From positions 186,001-250,000 of the forward strand of contig CAWBBR010000023.1 of NCBI GenBank assembly GCA_963787045.1: a DNA stretch of 64,000 bases, given 5' to 3'. This document shows positions 37,124 to 45,783 of the stretch, piece by piece. This DNA comes from DATJGR01 sp963787045. GTDB taxonomy: Bacteria > Pseudomonadota > Gammaproteobacteria > Pseudomonadales > Azotimanducaceae. How positions within the stretch are numbered: position 1 is the stretch's first letter; every line of letters starts with the position of its first letter. Under the pieces are notes generated by a model, which did no database searches, was not told where the DNA came from, and saw nothing but the letters and a program-made list of their open reading frames with translations. The position numbers and the translations under genes were made by a program.

Positions 37124-37831
37124 TTAGGGCGTTCGCGGGCCGGTCGAGACCAGTCCGGGTGCCACGACCCAGGCTTTGATGACTCGATCCGACTGGGCAT
37201 TGCGCACCGCGATCTGCTCGCCGGGCATCCCGTCGCCGAGGGCCGTACCGTTCATGCTGACCGCGATGGGACCGCCGCCGGAGCGGATTCTCACCTCGTC
37301 GCCTTTGTTCACCGCGATCGGCGCCACGAGCTGGCGCGCGCTCAATACCGTATCGGTCGCGGTGGCCCGCCTGACGGTCCATCCAACCACCCGGTCCGAG
37401 TCGGCGATATACGAGTCGCGCAGATCGCCCAGATTGCGGGGCTGCATCTCGATGTCGTCGGCCTTGATCGTCGTACCGCCCGGCAACGCGTGCACCAGTA
37501 CCGCCACTGGCCGCCACACTTCGACGGTCGCCGTGAGCGACGCCGCCCACGGCTGCGGTTGATCGCAGCGTGCCGTCACCGAGGTGCGACCGACCCGCGC
37601 GCCGTGCGGCGTGAGAATCAGGTTGTCGCAAGCCGGAAAGCGCAACCGTGCGTCCAACGGATTCACGCTGACGCGCACGTCCGAGTTCGGATAGTCGGCG
37701 GTGGCCGCTTTCGCCAGAAACTGCTGCGCGGTCGTGACCAGTTCGGCCGCCGTGAGCTCCGAAGTGGAATGATCGTCGGCGGCAAACGCAGCACCGGCGA
37801 CGAACAACAGCGCATGAGCAAAGCGCGACAT
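37124..37831 (-). CDS. flgA: Flagellar basal-body P-ring chaperone FlgA
   Basis: 235-aa periplasmic chaperone of P-ring assembly. The ATG at 37831 is preceded by GGGAG about 7 nt upstream and starts a signal peptide (MSRFAHALLFVAGAAFA); an ATG at 37855 is in frame but without a ribosome site. The C-terminal SAF-like part holds PLDARLRFPACDNLILTPHG and LPGGTTIKADDIEMQPRNLG. It is divergent from flgB. Confidence 0.9.
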   Translation of the reverse strand: MSRFAHALLFVAGAAFAADDHSTSELTAAELVTTAQQFLAKAATADYPNSDVRVSVNPLDARLRFPACDNLILTPHGARVGRTSVTARCDQPQPWAASLTATVEVWRPVAVLVHALPGGTTIKADDIEMQPRNLGDLRDSYIADSDRVVGWTVRRATATDTVLSARQLVAPIAVNKGDEVRIRSGGGPIAVSMNGTALGDGMPGEQIAVRNAQSDRVIKAWVVAPGLVSTGPRTP

Positions 37832-38025
37832 GGCGACTCTCCCGAAGTGATTCATTAATAGCAGAAGCGCGGCATTTGTCCCGGCGCGGCGCAGCGCGGC
37901 GGCACGATCTTGCCGCCACGCTGCAACGCAATGCCGGTTCTGTCTTCGAGTTGTCGCCCCAGTCGGATCGTTGGGCGCCGAAATAATCAACGAAAACATG
38001 GGCGTTATCGAATTCCATGGCGTGT

Positions 38026-38041
38026 TGGCACGTCGGTTGCT
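38026..38041 (+). promoter_or_regulatory. Sigma54 (-24/-12) promoter of the flgB operon
   Basis: TGGCACG-TCGG-TTGCT: GG at 38027-38028 and GC at 38039-38040 with exactly 10 bases between. It matches the TGGCAC-N5-TTGC consensus fully. The flgB ATG is 37 nt after the -12 GC, leaving a leader of about 25 nt. Activation by the FleQ/FleR-type regulators encoded downstream is the natural inference. Confidence 0.9.
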
Positions 38042-38076
38042 CAGTGGCGTGTGGGAAACCAGGTCCAGTGATACGC

Positions 38077-38478
38077 ATGGCCATCAACTTCGACAACGCA
38101 CTTGGTCTAGCGCCGAAAGCTCTGCAGCTGCTGGGCCAGCGCACCGCGGTGCTCGCCAACAACATCGCGAACGCCGATACGCCGAACTACAAAGCGCGCG
38201 AATTGCCGTTTCAGGCGATGTTGAGCGACGCGATGAACGGCAATGCGCGCGAATCGATGGCGACGACGAACGCGCGGCACATCGATGCAACACCCACCGA
38301 GTCGATCGACGGTGACCTCCAGTATCGGGTGCCGCTGTTGCCGGCAATCGACGGCAACACGGTCGACGTTCACGTGGAGCAGGCGGCGTTCGCCGAGAAC
38401 GCACTGCAGTTTCAGGCGTCGCTGCGGTTTCTGGACAACCGCTTCAAAGGCCTGATCAGCGCCATTCGAGGAGATTGA
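38077..38478 (+). CDS. flgB: Flagellar proximal rod protein FlgB
   Basis: 133-aa axial protein; N-terminal LLGQRTAVLANNIANADTPN is the conserved rod motif, and the C-terminus returns to helix. It is the first gene of the flgBCDEFGHIJKL operon. ATG 38077 is chosen because MAINFDNALG matches homologues; the frame is open to 38017 but upstream of the expected transcript start. It overlaps nothing, with flgC 2 nt later. Confidence 0.93.
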   Translation: MAINFDNALGLAPKALQLLGQRTAVLANNIANADTPNYKARELPFQAMLSDAMNGNARESMATTNARHIDATPTESIDGDLQYRVPLLPAIDGNTVDVHVEQAAFAENALQFQASLRFLDNRFKGLISAIRGD

Positions 38479-38480
38479 TC

Positions 38481-38912
38481 ATGTCGCTACTGAGCATTTT
38501 CGACGTCTCCGGCAGCGCGATGAGCGCCGAGACGGTTCGCTTGAACACCACGGCCAGCAACCTCGCCAACGCGCAAAGCGTCACGAGCAACTTCGCGGAT
38601 ACGTATCGCGCGCGACACCCGGTGTTCGCGGCGCAAGCGGTGTCCGGCGCAGACGGCGACAGCGCCGAAGACGGCGCCGAAACGCGCGGCGTACAGGTAC
38701 TCGGCATCGTGGAAAGCCAGGCGCCGCTGACGATGCGCTACGAACCCGAGCATCCGCTCGCGAACAAGGACGGCTACGTCGCGTACCCGAACGTGAACGT
38801 GGTGCAGGAAATGGCGGACATGATCTCCGCGACGCGTTCGTTCCAGATGAACGTGGAAGTACTCAACTCGGCGCGCACGCTCGCAGAGCGCGTGCTGACC
38901 CTCGGCCAATAA
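38481..38912 (+). CDS. flgC: Flagellar proximal rod protein FlgC
   Basis: 143 aa. N-terminal rod motif AETVRLNTTASNLANAQSVT, middle VNVVQEMADMISATRSFQMN and C-terminal helix EVLNSARTLAERVLTLGQ. ATG 38481 gives MSLLSIFDVSGSAMS; a TTG two codons earlier is not needed. The GAGGAG before 38471 serves as ribosome site. Confidence 0.94.
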   Translation: MSLLSIFDVSGSAMSAETVRLNTTASNLANAQSVTSNFADTYRARHPVFAAQAVSGADGDSAEDGAETRGVQVLGIVESQAPLTMRYEPEHPLANKDGYVAYPNVNVVQEMADMISATRSFQMNVEVLNSARTLAERVLTLGQ

Positions 38913-38923
38913 GAGAACTCATC

Positions 38924-39574
38924 ATGACGATTTCAGGCACTGGGATTCGAACGCTCGCCGACCTCAATCCGGCGGCTGCAACCACCGGCCAGGAAAAGCT
39001 CGGCAAGGATCAGTTTCTGCGGCTGATGGTCGCGCAGCTGAAACACCAGGATCCCCTCGATCCGGCAAAGAACGAGGAATTTCTGGCGCAGCTCGCGCAA
39101 TTCTCGTCGCTGGAAGGCATCACCAACCTCAACGACTCCGTCAGCGCGATGGCGGCCTCGATGCGCTCTACCGTCACGTCGGAAGCGTCGACGCTGGTCG
39201 GACGCTCGGTGCTGGTACCCACCGGGCAGACGCTGATGCAGGGCGATAGTCTGATGGGCAACGTCAACGTCACCGAAGCGACGAACGACGTTACCGTCGA
39301 GATCTCCGACAAGAGCGGCGCCGCGGTCGCGCACCTGTCGCTGGGTCCGCAGACGGAGGCGGGCACCGCTCGATTCGTCTGGGACGGCACCAACAGTGCC
39401 GGAGAGGCGCAGCCGCCCGGGGTTTACAAGGTGAAAGCGTTCGCCAATTCGAAGGGCCTCACGGTCGATCTGCCGGAGTACGTGGTCAGCGTCTCCATCG
39501 GCCAGGACGGCATGCAATTGAACCTCGCCGGCGGCACGTCGGTACCCGTCACCGACGTCAAAGAAATTCAGTAA
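38924..39574 (+). CDS. flgD: Flagellar hook capping protein FlgD
   Basis: 216-aa hook scaffold. The conserved N-terminal LGKDQFLRLMVAQLKHQDPL, then the Tudor/FnIII-like FlgD domain, including GTARFVWDGTNSAGEAQPPG. It assists polymerisation of FlgE and is replaced later by FlgK. Located between flgC and flgE as in most gammaproteobacteria. Confidence 0.94.
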   Translation: MTISGTGIRTLADLNPAAATTGQEKLGKDQFLRLMVAQLKHQDPLDPAKNEEFLAQLAQFSSLEGITNLNDSVSAMAASMRSTVTSEASTLVGRSVLVPTGQTLMQGDSLMGNVNVTEATNDVTVEISDKSGAAVAHLSLGPQTEAGTARFVWDGTNSAGEAQPPGVYKVKAFANSKGLTVDLPEYVVSVSIGQDGMQLNLAGGTSVPVTDVKEIQ

Positions 39575-39585
39575 GGAGCTTCTCC

Positions 39586-42408
39586 ATGTCTTTCAACACA
39601 GCACTCAGCGGACTCAGCGCGGCCTCCAGTGAACTGAGCGTCACCGGCAACAACATCGCGAACGCGAGCACGGTCGGCTTCAAGGCTTCACGCGCCGAAT
39701 TCGCCGACGTGTACGCGTCGTCGCTGCTGGGTTCCGGCTCGAACGAGATCGGCAGCGGCGTGAAACTCGCCAACGTCGCGCAGCAGTTCAGCCAGGGCAC
39801 GATCTCGTTCACGAACAACAGCCTCGACCTGGCCATCGACGGGAACGGCTTCTTCGTGATCAATCAGAACGGCGCGCGCGCCTACACGCGTGCCGGCATG
39901 TTCGGGGTCGACGATCAGGGTTTCCTCGTCACGAACACCGCCGACCGCGTGCAGGGCTTCGGTGCGAACGCCACCGGCGCACTGAGCGGCGTCGTCGGCG
40001 ATCTGAAGCTGCAGACATCCAACCTGGCACCGCGCCAGACGACGTTGGTGGAAGCAACGCTGAACCTCGACGCGCGCGAAGGCGTGCTCAGTCAGATCGG
40101 CACACGCATCTCCACGTTGGGCGGCGCCATCGGCGTGGCGCACGCGGGTCTGCCGTCGCCGACCGAGTCGGTCGTCAATGCGGGCGGTGCTCCGGTGCCG
40201 TTCAACTACGCCGTGAACGTGCCGAGCAGCGTCAGTGCGAGCAACCTGATTACGGCGTTCGATTTCTCCGCGCCGAACAGCCAGGTCACCTTCAACGTGA
40301 CGCAGACCGGTTCCACCACGCCATCGCAGAACACCACGGTGCCGGTGACGTTGAACACCAACATCACCAACCTGCAGGATCTGATCAACGACATCCGCAA
40401 CGATCTGAGCAGCAGCGGCATCGGCGTGGACGTGCGGGAAGATCCCAACAATCTCGGCCGGCTGCAGTTCTACGCGACCAGCAGCGGTGAGAACTCGACG
40501 ATCAGCATCGACCCGCTCGACGACACGACCTACGGTTCGGCCGTAACGCGGGCGAATGCGGTCGGTGCGCTCGGCGGCATCGCGCTGGGTCAAGGCGGCA
40601 CTGGCGGCTCGACCAACGTCGCGCCCGATCCGTTCGCAACGGGCGGCGCGATCGGCGCCAACGGCAACATCACCGCGGCGAGCTTCGACATCACGCTGAC
40701 CGGCGCTGCGGCGAACAACGGCACGGTGACGATCAACCTCGACGCGAACATCCTCAACGTCAACGACCTGATCACCGACATCCGCGACGAACTGCTGCCG
40801 AGCGGCATCGGCGTCGACGTGCGCGAGGACGCCAACAATCCGGGCCGGCTGCAGTTCTTCGCGACGGTTCCGGGTCAAGCGTCGACGATTACCATCGGCA
40901 ACTTCGACACGTCGAACATCGGCGTTACGCCGGCCGATCTGGTCGGCACGTTGAATCTCGCAACCGGCGTAACGGTTCCTGGCGCGCCGGGTGTCAGTAA
41001 CGGCTATGCGGCCCAAACCGTCGACGTCGTGCATCCCGATGGCACGACGCAGACGGTCAACACGACGGCCGGTCAGAGCGCAGCGCAGGTTGCGTCCGTG
41101 TTCTCCAGCACGAACGTGCCCGGCGTGTCCGCGTCGGCCAGCACCACCGCGACGATTCCGATCGGCGGACTGACGAACGCGAGCGGCACGATGCGACTGC
41201 AGCTGAACGGCGTCAACGTGTCCGGCACGACGCTGACGGACCTCGCGAATTCGATCAACCAGGCGCCCGGACTCGGCACGGTCAGCGCGACTGTGACGCC
41301 CGGCGGCGATCTCGTCGTGACCGATCAGGTCGGCAACGATCTGGTGTTCAACGTCACCGCCGGTACCGCCGCCGATTCGCTGGACGTGCGCGGACCTTCA
41401 GGCTTGCCGGTGACGCTGTCGCTGCTCGGCACGCCGGCCGCATCGATCGGCGGTACGGTCAACTTCTCGTTGCAGGAAGGCTATACGCTGGCCACCGCGT
41501 CGCCTGGCACGACCAACCTGTTCGGCAACCTCGATCCCTCGTCGTTCACGCCGTTCCAGTTGAACACGTTCGATCCGACGAACCAGGATTCGTACAACGC
41601 GGCGACGTCGATGACGGTGTACGACAGTCTCGGCAACGCGCACGTCATGTCGCTCTACTACGTGAAGGAACGCTTCACTCCCGGCGTCCCGGGCGAACAG
41701 CCGAACCGCTGGAGCATGTACGTGCAGATCGACGGCCACGACGTGGGCGACCCCGATCCGAACCTGCCGCCGCCGGCGAACACCGCGTCCACGCGACGTC
41801 CGTACAGCGTGCAATTCAATCCGGACGGCACCATCGATCCATCGGGTACCGACGAAGTGCTCATCTCCAACTGGGTACCGCTCGATGTGAACGCGGCGCC
41901 CAACGGTGCCGTTGGACCGCAGAACGTACTGGCCGGCGGTTCGCTGCCGGTGGCGGAACCGCCGACGAGTTCGAACTTCGAGATCAAGCTGGGCGACTCG
42001 ACGCAGTACGGCAGCGACTTCGCCGTCAGCCAGATCGATCAGGACGGCTACACCACCGGTCAACTGTCCGGCTTGAACATCGACAACGAAGGCGTGATCG
42101 CCGCGCGGTTCACCAACGGCCAGAACCAGGTGCTTGGCCAGATTGCACTGGCGCACTTCGCGAATGTGCAGGGTCTGCACGCGATCGGCGATACCGCCTG
42201 GGTGGAAACGAACAGTTCGGGCGCGCCGGTGATCGGCGCACCGGGGTCCGGTTCGCTCGGCGCGATCACGTCGGGTGCGCTCGAAGACTCGAACGTAGAG
42301 CTGTCTGACCAGCTCGTTCAACTGATCATCGCGCAGCGGAACTTCCAGGCTAATGCCAGGACGATCTCCACTGCGGACGAGATCACCAAGACGATCATCA
42401 ACATCTAA
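39586..42408 (+). CDS. flgE: Flagellar hook protein FlgE, enlarged (940 aa)
   Basis: Polymerises to form the hook. N-terminal FlgE motif SFNTALSGLSAASSELSVTG, NNIANASTVGFKASRAEFAD; C-terminal SNVELSDQLVQLIIAQRNFQ, ANARTISTADEI. It is roughly twice the normal length of 400-450 aa. The extra length is a beta-rich insertion with flagellin-IN-like segments; two carry the identical core SGIGVDVRED...NN.GRLQF, 387 nt apart. ATG 39586, with AAGGAG upstream. The gene reads without interruption, so the size is real. Confidence 0.93.
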   Translation: MSFNTALSGLSAASSELSVTGNNIANASTVGFKASRAEFADVYASSLLGSGSNEIGSGVKLANVAQQFSQGTISFTNNSLDLAIDGNGFFVINQNGARAYTRAGMFGVDDQGFLVTNTADRVQGFGANATGALSGVVGDLKLQTSNLAPRQTTLVEATLNLDAREGVLSQIGTRISTLGGAIGVAHAGLPSPTESVVNAGGAPVPFNYAVNVPSSVSASNLITAFDFSAPNSQVTFNVTQTGSTTPSQNTTVPVTLNTNITNLQDLINDIRNDLSSSGIGVDVREDPNNLGRLQFYATSSGENSTISIDPLDDTTYGSAVTRANAVGALGGIALGQGGTGGSTNVAPDPFATGGAIGANGNITAASFDITLTGAAANNGTVTINLDANILNVNDLITDIRDELLPSGIGVDVREDANNPGRLQFFATVPGQASTITIGNFDTSNIGVTPADLVGTLNLATGVTVPGAPGVSNGYAAQTVDVVHPDGTTQTVNTTAGQSAAQVASVFSSTNVPGVSASASTTATIPIGGLTNASGTMRLQLNGVNVSGTTLTDLANSINQAPGLGTVSATVTPGGDLVVTDQVGNDLVFNVTAGTAADSLDVRGPSGLPVTLSLLGTPAASIGGTVNFSLQEGYTLATASPGTTNLFGNLDPSSFTPFQLNTFDPTNQDSYNAATSMTVYDSLGNAHVMSLYYVKERFTPGVPGEQPNRWSMYVQIDGHDVGDPDPNLPPPANTASTRRPYSVQFNPDGTIDPSGTDEVLISNWVPLDVNAAPNGAVGPQNVLAGGSLPVAEPPTSSNFEIKLGDSTQYGSDFAVSQIDQDGYTTGQLSGLNIDNEGVIAARFTNGQNQVLGQIALAHFANVQGLHAIGDTAWVETNSSGAPVIGAPGSGSLGAITSGALEDSNVELSDQLVQLIIAQRNFQANARTISTADEITKTIINI
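40330..40866 (+). repeat. Internal duplicated module within flgE
   Basis: Two related stretches (about 40330-40480 and 40720-40866) encode NTNITNLQDLINDIRNDL...SGIGVDVRED and ANILNVNDLITDIRDEL...SGIGVDVRED. Core positions 40414 and 40801 are 387 nt (129 codons) apart. DNA identity in the core is high at about 60 bases. Confidence 0.85.
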
Positions 42409-42436
42409 CCGAGCCGGCTGAGGGGACGCGCAGGAC

Positions 42437-43177
42437 GTGGACAAGCTGATCTATGTGGCGATGACCGGTGCGGCGCACATCGACCGTGCGCAGACGCTGC
42501 ATTCGAACAACCTGGCGAACGTCGGTACGACGGGCTTCCGCGCCGACCTCGCTCAGGCGCGCTCGGTGCAGGTTTACGGCGAGGGATACAACGGCCGCGT
42601 CTACGCGCTGACGGAACAACCGGGCGTCGACCTCAAGCAAGGCCCGTTCGTACAGACCGGACGAAATCTCGACACTGCGATCACCGGCGAGGGCTTCTTC
42701 GCGGTGAAAGGGCCGGACGGAAAGGAAGCGTATTCGCGCAGCGGCGATTTCGTCGTCGACTCCGTGGGCGCGCTGCGAGATGGCGAAGGGCGGCAAGTGC
42801 TCGGCGACGGCGGCCCGATCTCGTTGCCGCCATACGATGCGTTGTACATCGGCGCCGACGGTGCCGTGACGATTCAACCTGAAGGTCAAGGTCCGGAGTC
42901 GCTGGTGCAGATCGATCGCCTGAAGCTGGTGAAGCCGGATCACGGCGCAATCACCAAGGGCACCGACGGATTGATGCATGCCAAGAGCGACAAGCCGTTG
43001 GCGTCGAGTCCCGATGTGTCGGTCGTGTCGGGGCAGCTCGAAACCAGCAACGTAAATGCCGTGAACGAAATGACGTCGATCCTCGAGCTCGCGCGACAGT
43101 TCGACCTCGAAGTACGGCTGATGAAGTCCGCCGAGCAGAACGACGAATCGGCAACACAACTGCTTCAGATCAACTAA
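42437..43177 (+). CDS. flgF: Flagellar rod protein FlgF
   Basis: 246 aa. GTG start at 42437 (MDKLIYVAMTGAAHIDRAQT), then NNLANVGTTGFRADLAQA and EGFFAVKGPDGKEAYSRSGD; C-terminal NVNAVNEMTSILELARQFD. Part of the distal rod with FlgG. AGGA lies upstream of the GTG. Confidence 0.94.
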   Translation: MDKLIYVAMTGAAHIDRAQTLHSNNLANVGTTGFRADLAQARSVQVYGEGYNGRVYALTEQPGVDLKQGPFVQTGRNLDTAITGEGFFAVKGPDGKEAYSRSGDFVVDSVGALRDGEGRQVLGDGGPISLPPYDALYIGADGAVTIQPEGQGPESLVQIDRLKLVKPDHGAITKGTDGLMHAKSDKPLASSPDVSVVSGQLETSNVNAVNEMTSILELARQFDLEVRLMKSAEQNDESATQLLQIN

Positions 43178-43200
43178 GTAAGCATCGGGAGTAACGAACG

Positions 43201-43986
43201 ATGATGTCTGCATTGTGGGTGAGCAAGACCGGGCTCGCGGCTCAGGACATGGCTCTGCACACGATTTCCAACAACCTCGCGAACGTCAGCACGGTCGGAT
43301 TCAAACGCGATCGTGCGGTGTTCGAAGATCTGCTGTATCAGATCCAGCAGCAGCCCGGCGCGCAGTCGTCGCAAGACACCACGCTGCCGTCGGGACTTCA
43401 GCTCGGCACCGGCGTGCGCATCGCCGGTACACAGAAAATGTTCAGTATGGGCGGCCTACAGAACACCCAGGCGCCGCTCGATCTCGCAATCGACGGGCGT
43501 GGCTTCTTCCAGATCACGATGCCGGACGGCAGCACTGCGTACACGCGCGACGGCGAATTCCGTATGGATCAGGACGGTCAGATCGTCAACTCGCAGGGTC
43601 ATCCGCTGGAACCGTCGATCACCATTCCGCCGGATTCCGACACGATCACGATCGGCTCCGACGGCACGGTCAGCGTGATGACCAAGGGCAATCCGGCTGC
43701 GACGCAGGTCGGCACGATCGAACTCGTCAGCTTCGTCAATCCGGCCGGCTTGCAGGCAGACGGCAGCAACCTGTTCTCCGAAACGCCCGCCAGCGGTTCG
43801 CCGCAATCCGGCACCGCAGGCACCGACGGACTCGGCCAGATTCTGCAAGGCAACCTGGAGACGTCGAACGTCAGCGTGGTCGAGGAACTGGTGAACATGG
43901 TCGCCGTGCAACGCGCCTACGAGATGAACTCGCGCGTGATTTCGACCGCCGACCAGATGCTGCAGAACCTTACCCAGAATGTTTAA
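43201..43986 (+). CDS. flgG: Flagellar distal rod protein FlgG
   Basis: 261 aa. ALWVSKTGLAAQDMALHTIS, NNLANVSTVGFKRDRAVFED, and C-terminal NLETSNVSVVEELVNMVAVQ...RAYEMNSRVI: all FlgG-typical. The tandem ATG-ATG at 43201/43204 follows GGGAG. It ends 10 nt before the flgH start. Confidence 0.96.
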   Translation: MMSALWVSKTGLAAQDMALHTISNNLANVSTVGFKRDRAVFEDLLYQIQQQPGAQSSQDTTLPSGLQLGTGVRIAGTQKMFSMGGLQNTQAPLDLAIDGRGFFQITMPDGSTAYTRDGEFRMDQDGQIVNSQGHPLEPSITIPPDSDTITIGSDGTVSVMTKGNPAATQVGTIELVSFVNPAGLQADGSNLFSETPASGSPQSGTAGTDGLGQILQGNLETSNVSVVEELVNMVAVQRAYEMNSRVISTADQMLQNLTQNV

Positions 43987-43996
43987 GGGGCGTTCG

Positions 43997-44671
43997 ATGC
44001 GTAACCTGCTGACGCTGTGCGTGCTCGCGTTTCTGGCAAGCGGCTGCATCGGCCTCGAACCGAGCCGCCCGGAACCGAGCTATCAGCCGGCGTATCCGCT
44101 GCTGCCGCCGCCCCCGGCGCCGCAGTCGGGCGGCCTGTATCAGATGGGCTACGGCATGGATCTTTACGACGACCGTCGCGCCACGCGCGCCGGCGACATC
44201 GTCACGATTCTGCTGCAGGAACGCACGAAGTCGTCGAAGTCTGCGGAAACGAACATCAGCAAAGGCAGCGCGAGCGAATTGCCCGAGCCGACGATCCTCG
44301 GTTCGATCGTGTCCGGATCCGGCGCGAACGGGCTGTTCAACAGCATCGAGAATTCGAACAAGTTCAACGGCGCGGCCGACAGCGATCAGAGCAACAGCCT
44401 GACCGGCACGATCAGCGCGGTGGTCACAGCGGTATATCCCAACGGCCTGCTACAGGTGCAAGGTGAAAAATGGCTGAAATTGAATCGGGGCGAAGAGTAC
44501 GTCCGGGTCAGCGGTCTGGTCCGCCAGGAAGACATCGATGGCTCGAACGCGGTGTCGTCGCTCAAGCTCGCCGATGCTCGCCTGGCATACAGCGGTACCG
44601 GCGAACTGGCGGACAGCAACTCCGCGGGCTGGTTGACGCGCTTCTTCCTCAGTCCGTTGATGCCGTTCTGA
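43997..44671 (+). CDS. flgH: Flagellar L-ring protein FlgH (lipoprotein)
   Basis: 224 aa. Lipoprotein signal with lipobox LASGC (Cys about 17). The conserved L-ring block RAGDIVTILLQERTKSSKSA and QGEKWLKLNRGEEYVRVSGL. It forms the outer-membrane L ring. The ATG at 43997 is used since AAGGGG lies just before it; an ATG at 43979 overlaps flgG. Confidence 0.95.
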   Translation: MRNLLTLCVLAFLASGCIGLEPSRPEPSYQPAYPLLPPPPAPQSGGLYQMGYGMDLYDDRRATRAGDIVTILLQERTKSSKSAETNISKGSASELPEPTILGSIVSGSGANGLFNSIENSNKFNGAADSDQSNSLTGTISAVVTAVYPNGLLQVQGEKWLKLNRGEEYVRVSGLVRQEDIDGSNAVSSLKLADARLAYSGTGELADSNSAGWLTRFFLSPLMPF

Positions 44672-44673
44672 CC

Positions 44674-45771
44674 ATGAAACGCATCTGTCTTCTCGGAATG
44701 CTGTTGCTGGTCGGCGTATCGGCGCACGCGCAACGCCTGAAGGATCTCGCGAGCGTCGACGGCGTGCGGACGAACCAGCTCGTTGGCTACGGCCTCGTAG
44801 TGGGGCTCGACGGAACCGGCGACAAAACGAGCCAGACGCCGTTCACGCTGCAGACGTTCAGCAACATGTTGCGTCAGTTCGGCATCCAACCGCCGATCGG
44901 AAAGGAACCGAAACTCGAGAACATCGCAGCGGTGTCGGTGCACGCGGCGCTTCCGGCGTTCGCGAAACCGGGCCAGCAGATCGACGTCACGGTCTCCTCC
45001 GTCGGCAACGCCAAGAGTCTGCGCGGCGGCACGCTGCTGATGACGCCGTTGAAAGCGGTAAACGGCGAAGTGTTCGCGCTGGCGCAGGGCGATCTGGTCG
45101 TCGGCGGATTCGGCGCGGAAGGTTCCGACGGTTCGAAGGTGACGGTGAACGTGCCGAGCGTCGGCCGAATTCCGAACGGCGCTTCCGTCGAACGGCCGGC
45201 ACCGAGCAACTTCGCGCAGAACGATACGCTGGTGTTCAACCTGAATCGCGGCGACTTCACCACCGCCCGGCGCGTCGCAGACAGCATCAACCAGACGTTC
45301 GGTCCCGACGTGGCGGCCGCGATCGACTCGACGTCGATCGTCGTGCACGCGCCGCAGAATCCGTCGCAACGCGTGGGCTTCCTTTCGGTGCTGGAGAACA
45401 TCAGCGTCGAGCAGGACGCCGCACCGGCGCGCGTCATCATCAATTCGCGTACCGGGACGATCGTCATCGGCCAGCGCGTAGAGGTGATGCCGGCCGCCGT
45501 TACGCACGGCAGTCTGTCGGTGACGATTTCAGAAAACACCACCGTGAGCCAACCGAATGCGTTTTCGGCGGGCCGAACCGCGGTAGTCCCGAACTCGAAC
45601 ATCGCGATCGATCAACAACAGAATCACATGTTCTATTTCGCACCGGGCGTATCGCTCCAAGACATCGTCACGTCGGTCAACGAAGTCGGCGCGGCACCGG
45701 GCGATCTGATGGCGATTCTCGAAGCCTTGAAGGAAGCAGGCGCACTGCGCGCGGAGCTGGTGGTGATCTGA
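44674..45771 (+). CDS. flgI: Flagellar P-ring protein FlgI
   Basis: 365 aa. Signal peptide MKRICLLGMLLLVGVSAHA, then RLKDLASVDGVRTNQLVGYG, LVVGLDGTGDKTSQTPFTLQ and C-terminal QDIVTSVNEVGAAPGDLMAI. It builds the peptidoglycan-layer ring, with FlgA as chaperone. Two bases after flgH. Confidence 0.96.
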   Translation: MKRICLLGMLLLVGVSAHAQRLKDLASVDGVRTNQLVGYGLVVGLDGTGDKTSQTPFTLQTFSNMLRQFGIQPPIGKEPKLENIAAVSVHAALPAFAKPGQQIDVTVSSVGNAKSLRGGTLLMTPLKAVNGEVFALAQGDLVVGGFGAEGSDGSKVTVNVPSVGRIPNGASVERPAPSNFAQNDTLVFNLNRGDFTTARRVADSINQTFGPDVAAAIDSTSIVVHAPQNPSQRVGFLSVLENISVEQDAAPARVIINSRTGTIVIGQRVEVMPAAVTHGSLSVTISENTTVSQPNAFSAGRTAVVPNSNIAIDQQQNHMFYFAPGVSLQDIVTSVNEVGAAPGDLMAILEALKEAGALRAELVVI

Positions 45772-45783
45772 CGGTGTCGCCTC

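Noticed and set aside
36675..38165. A 496-codon open frame over flgM, flgA and the flgA-flgB gap on the minus strand
   Set aside because: Out of frame with flgM and flgA, Arg-rich, and no family resemblance.
39688..41034. A 448-codon open frame opposite flgE
   Set aside because: Antisense shadow of flgE with the same odd composition; no protein-like features.
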